This document shows, one piece after another, positions 23,435 through 25,689 of a stretch of DNA of 25,689 nt; the first letter of the stretch is position 1, and each line of letters begins with the position of its first letter. The notes beneath the pieces are model-generated. The model made no database searches. It was not told where the DNA came from and worked only from the letters and a program-made list of their open reading frames with translations. The translations under genes and the position numbers were made by a program. This DNA comes from CAYTAP01 sp964435775 (GTDB taxonomy: Bacteria; Planctomycetota; Phycisphaerae; Tepidisphaerales; Tepidisphaeraceae): positions 1 through 25,689 of the forward strand of contig CAYTAP010000049.1 in NCBI GenBank assembly GCA_964435775.1, given 5' to 3'.

Positions 23435-24313
23435 TCACGAAACGTCGTCGGGTTCGGCCTTGGCGAGAGCGTCGCGCACGCTCCATTTCGGCTCCCAACC
23501 GAAATGATCCCTCGCCTTGTCGCAAATGAGCGGGCTCTTGTAGTCCGGCCAGTCCGGCGGCAGCGGCGGATAATCGGGATGATCCTTTTCAAGACGCTCG
23601 CGCAGGGGAAGCTCGGTATGCACGTCGCCGGCGGAGAAGTGGTATGCCTCGCATCCGGGACGCGGATTTTCCAGCGCCAGCACATACGCCCGCGCCAAAT
23701 CATCGACGCCCACATAGGTGCCCAAACCGTCGAGGGGATGGTCATGCCTGCGCAGGAACTTGCCACGCAGGCGAATCGTGTCCTGTGACCATACGGCGGG
23801 AAAGCGAAAGATCGCCACGGAAAGACCGTGGTCCTGCGTCATCAACCGCGCAAATCCTTCGTTGGCCGACTTGCCCAATGCGTAGACGTTGTGCGGACGC
23901 AATGGGTGGGTTTCATCAAACGGGAGGCGATCCGGCGCCACGCTCCCGACATCCCAGCAGCCGTAGACCTGGCAACTGCTCGTGTAAATGGCGCGCTTGA
24001 GCTTCAGGTCCGTCGCGCTTTGCAAAACAACGGCGCCGGCCGCCGTGTTGCGGGCATAGATCGTGTCATGCGACTCCGGCCAGCTCGAATTGGGAATCTC
24101 ACCCAGATGACACACGGCGTCCACCTGTTCGAGAACCGGCTGCACAAGCTCCCGTCGCGTCAGGTCGGCGAACACATAGCGCGCGATGGGCTCCTTGGCT
24201 TGGCGCAGATCAATGTTGATCACCTGGTGGCCGCGCTCCGCCAAAAGCTTGATGACCGTTGACCCAATTCGACCGCTTCCGCCCGTCACAGCTACTCGCA
24301 TGATGTCACTCAT
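23435..24313 (-). CDS. NAD-dependent epimerase/dehydratase (extended SDR)
   Basis: This is a 292-residue extended short-chain dehydrogenase, the fold of sugar-nucleotide epimerases and dehydratases. The Rossmann motif is 'VAVTGGSGRIGSTVIKLL' near the N-terminus, with 'VINIDLRQAKEP' ending in the acidic NAD-selective position. The catalytic Ser-Tyr-Lys set is 'IYTSSCQVYG' followed by 'HNVYALGKSANEGFARL'. 'YVGVDDLARAYVLALEN' and 'HFGWEPKWSVRDAL' are usual C-terminal features. Start at 24313 or the ATG four codons later (24301); neither has a strong ribosome-binding site. It is convergent with the rhamnosidase-like gene. UDP-glucose 4-epimerase-like activity is plausible, but uronate dehydrogenase-type activity is equally possible. 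Confidence 0.88.
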   Translation of the reverse strand: MSDIMRVAVTGGSGRIGSTVIKLLAERGHQVINIDLRQAKEPIARYVFADLTRRELVQPVLEQVDAVCHLGEIPNSSWPESHDTIYARNTAAGAVVLQSATDLKLKRAIYTSSCQVYGCWDVGSVAPDRLPFDETHPLRPHNVYALGKSANEGFARLMTQDHGLSVAIFRFPAVWSQDTIRLRGKFLRRHDHPLDGLGTYVGVDDLARAYVLALENPRPGCEAYHFSAGDVHTELPLRERLEKDHPDYPPLPPDWPDYKSPLICDKARDHFGWEPKWSVRDALAKAEPDDVS

Positions 24314-24376
24314 TGAAGGAGATTCTAGGAACCCAATTCCCAGGATGGCAAATCACATCGGATACACCGGCGTATC

Positions 24377-24407
24377 AAAAAGCCCGAACCTCGCGAAAGG
24401 TTCGGGC
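24377..24407 (-). terminator. Intrinsic terminator of the LysM lipoprotein gene
   Basis: A perfect 10-bp stem GCCCGAACCT (24382-24391) / AGGTTCGGGC (24398-24407) with the loop CGCGAA is followed on the minus strand by five Ts (AAAAA at 24377-24381). It lies about 40 bases after the LysM gene stop and just before the epimerase start, so it separates the two transcripts. Confidence 0.85.
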
Positions 24408-24448
24408 ATGGAAAACTTCAATTGTCGACTTGACGAGCCAGCTCTATT

Positions 24449-24856
24449 TCATGGAAGCGTCAGCTTTTGACCGGCCTTGAGGGTCTTGGCCGAGACGCCA
24501 GGGTTGGCCGCGACGATCTTGGTGTATTCCTTGCCATTGCCATAGTGCGTTCGGGCAATGCTGTACAGCGTGTCGCCGCGCTTGACGGTGTAGGTTCCGC
24601 CGCTGCTCGTCGAGGCATCGGCGGATTGCGCCGCCACACTCGACGGCGCCGGCGTGATGGACGGATTATAACTTGAAGCGGCCGGCGTCGGCGACGCCAC
24701 CGTCTGAATCGGCACATCTGAAACATACGGCGAGCTCGGCGGCGAGATCTCCGTCACCGAACGATTCTCCGACACGTTCTTCTTGTCGTTCGAGCAACCA
24801 ACGCCAAGCGCCAGCATCAAAGCCAATCCGGGCGCGGCAACCTTCATCACATTCAT
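24449..24856 (-). CDS. LysM-domain lipoprotein
   Basis: This 135-residue lipoprotein has a signal ending LALGVGC (acylated Cys at residue 21), a Ser/Pro/Ala-rich low-complexity linker of about 65 residues, and a C-terminal LysM domain: 'YTVKRGDTLYSIARTHYG', then 'IVAANPGVSAKTLKAGQKL'. LysM binds N-acetylglucosamine-containing glycans such as peptidoglycan, so the protein probably bridges an outer or inner membrane lipid anchor and the cell wall. The ATG is preceded by AGGAAGG on its strand. It is monocistronic, with its own terminator at the 3' end and the rRNA operon terminator upstream. Confidence 0.9.
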   Translation of the reverse strand: MNVMKVAAPGLALMLALGVGCSNDKKNVSENRSVTEISPPSSPYVSDVPIQTVASPTPAASSYNPSITPAPSSVAAQSADASTSSGGTYTVKRGDTLYSIARTHYGNGKEYTKIVAANPGVSAKTLKAGQKLTLP

Positions 24857-24906
24857 GGTGGGAATCCTTCCTGGGACAAGTCAATGGGTCTCAATAGCCT
24901 CTGGGG

Positions 24907-24933
24907 ATTTTATCGGACGACCATCCCGTCCAA
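24907..24933 (-). promoter_or_regulatory. Candidate promoter of the LysM gene
   Basis: On the minus strand TTGGAC (24928-24933) and TAAAAT (24907-24912) are 15 bases apart, about 50 bases before the start codon. Spacing is short of the optimum, so this is tentative. Confidence 0.3.
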
Positions 24934-24981
24934 CTTGAACCATGAGGCACGATTCCCACCATCGCGACCAGGTGAGTCCAT

Positions 24982-25017
24982 AAAAAAGACCCTCGATCCT
25001 GTGACAGATCGAGGGTC
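24982..25017 (-). terminator. Intrinsic terminator of the rRNA operon
   Basis: An 11-bp perfect stem GACCCTCGATC (24988-24998) / GATCGAGGGTC (25007-25017) with an 8-base loop is followed on the minus strand by six Ts (AAAAAA at 24982-24987). It begins nine bases after the 5S rRNA end. Confidence 0.93.
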
Positions 25018-25025
25018 AGTTTAAC

Positions 25026-25132
25026 GCTGGCAGTGACCTACTTTCCCGCTGAAGCAGTATCATCGGCTTGACAGGCTTAACGACCGTGTTCGGTATGGGA
25101 ACGGGTGTGACCCTGCCAATATGGCCACCAAC
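25026..25132 (-). rRNA. rrf: 5S ribosomal RNA
   Basis: On the minus strand the sequence begins GTTGGTGGCCATATTGGCAG and contains 'CACACCCGTTCCCATACCGA', 'AACACGGTCGTTAAGCC' and 'GGGAAAGTAGGTCACTGCC', the conserved loops of bacterial 5S rRNA. The ends pair (GUUGGUGG with CACUGCCAGC, including G-U pairs), giving a length of about 107 nucleotides. End positions are set by this helix and may be off by a few bases. Confidence 0.95.
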
Positions 25133-25181
25133 GAAGACTTTGCCGGACGTTTCCGACTCGGCAAAGCCGTTAATCAGTGAT

Positions 25182-25298
25182 AGTGAGGTTCAAGCAGATC
25201 TTCCACGTGTTCAATCACGCTTTTTTAGGGCATTCTTGAAAACCGCAGAGACCTGCTCTGCGTTCGTCAAACACCTTCGTTGGTGAATTGACCTCACT
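25182..25298. repeat. Inverted repeat in the 23S-5S spacer (processing stem candidate)
   Basis: AGTGAGGTTCAA (25182-25193) is complementary, apart from one bulged T, to TTGACCTCACT (25288-25298). The enclosed ~95 bases contain a smaller hairpin, CAGAG...CTCTG (about 25246-25260). In the transcript this would give a bulky stem between 23S and 5S that could be an RNase III-type processing site. No tRNA is present in the spacer. Confidence 0.55.
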
Positions 25299-25359
25299 TT
25301 GATCGTGGTGTTGTCTCCGCCGGAATTGCTTCCGACAAAGGGCAACGATCATCGATAAA

Positions 25360-25689
25360 AGTGGTCAAGCAATCGACCATTAGTACTGGTAACCTAAAGA
25401 CTTTTCGGTCCGTACAGCTCCAGCCTATCAACCGGGTGGTCTACCCGGGGTCTCTCGGGAGCAAGCTCCCATGGAACCCTCGTCTTGACGTTGGCTTCAC
25501 GCTTAGATGCTTTCAGCGTTTATCCTTTCCCGACATAGCTACCCAGCCGTGCCGCTAGCGCGACAACTGGTAAACCAGGGGTCAGTCCTTCCAAATCCTC
25601 TCGTACTATGGAAGAATCGTCGTCAAGGTTCCTGCGCCCACAGCAGATAGGGACCGACCTGGCTCACGCCGGTCTGAACCCAGCTCGCG
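25360..25689 (-). rRNA. rrl: 23S ribosomal RNA, 3' part (continues beyond window)
   Basis: The complement of the window end carries the conserved 3' domain VI of 23S rRNA. On the plus strand one reads CATTAGTACTGGT, 'GCTTAGATGCTTTCAGCG', 'CCTCTCGTACTATGG' and 'CAGATAGGGACCGACCTG', matching the reverse complement of the sarcin-ricin region surroundings and the final helices. The mature 3' end is placed near GGTCAAGC at about 25360 by analogy with E. coli; the gene runs off the right edge. Confidence 0.96.

Noticed and set aside
25068..25558. Plus-strand open frames at the right end
   Set aside because: They lie on the complement of 5S and 23S rRNA and in their spacer.

Overview
This window looks like a chromosomal segment, GC-rich by eye, from an uncultured bacterium, most likely a Planctomycetota member. 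The evidence for that is indirect: CsrA, a plant ARA1-like GHMP kinase, GC-rich palindromic dispersed repeats and an AT-rich 'cgattttcgatttttgatt' type repeat, set among gene-dense housekeeping functions. No protein here fixes the taxon. A run of 10 Ns (11976-11985) shows this is a draft scaffold.

Layout, left to right: the 3' end of an AsmA-like protein (1-249); anthranilate synthase component I, trpE (290-1786); a PAP2-family phosphatase next to a GT39/ArnT-like membrane glycosyltransferase (1892-4228); an aldo/keto reductase (4286-5230); a palindromic repeat element (5243-5404); a small lipoprotein on the minus strand (5420-5824); a fumarylacetoacetate-hydrolase-family enzyme (5980-6780). 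Next comes a complete five-gene branched-chain amino acid type ABC importer, livK-livH-livM-livG-livF (6861-12199), with overlapping or nearly abutting genes. The livF gene contains a second copy of the palindromic element, inserted in frame, and the scaffold gap over its Walker B region.

From 12269 to 18023 the window holds a lipoprotein and a PH-domain membrane protein (both minus), an L-arabinokinase/galactokinase-like GHMP kinase, an AT-rich inverted repeat, csrA, the minus-strand pair rnpA-yidD (without rpmH beside it), recR, and thiL (minus).

The right part has an APC-type permease fused to a universal-stress-protein domain, a membrane-anchored monohaem cytochrome c, a GH78-like alpha-L-rhamnosidase without a signal peptide, an NAD-dependent sugar epimerase/dehydratase (minus) and a LysM lipoprotein with its own terminator (minus). 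It ends in an rRNA operon read on the minus strand: the 3' part of 23S, a spacer with a processing-stem-like inverted repeat, 5S and a strong intrinsic terminator.

Functionally this is core metabolism, transport and envelope genes. I see no phage, CRISPR, toxin-antitoxin or defence system. The most unusual item is the repeat element that has become about 70 residues of coding sequence inside livF. Its two copies have different outer arms, yet each copy's arms are complementary to each other. No stretch over 300 bases lacks a gene.
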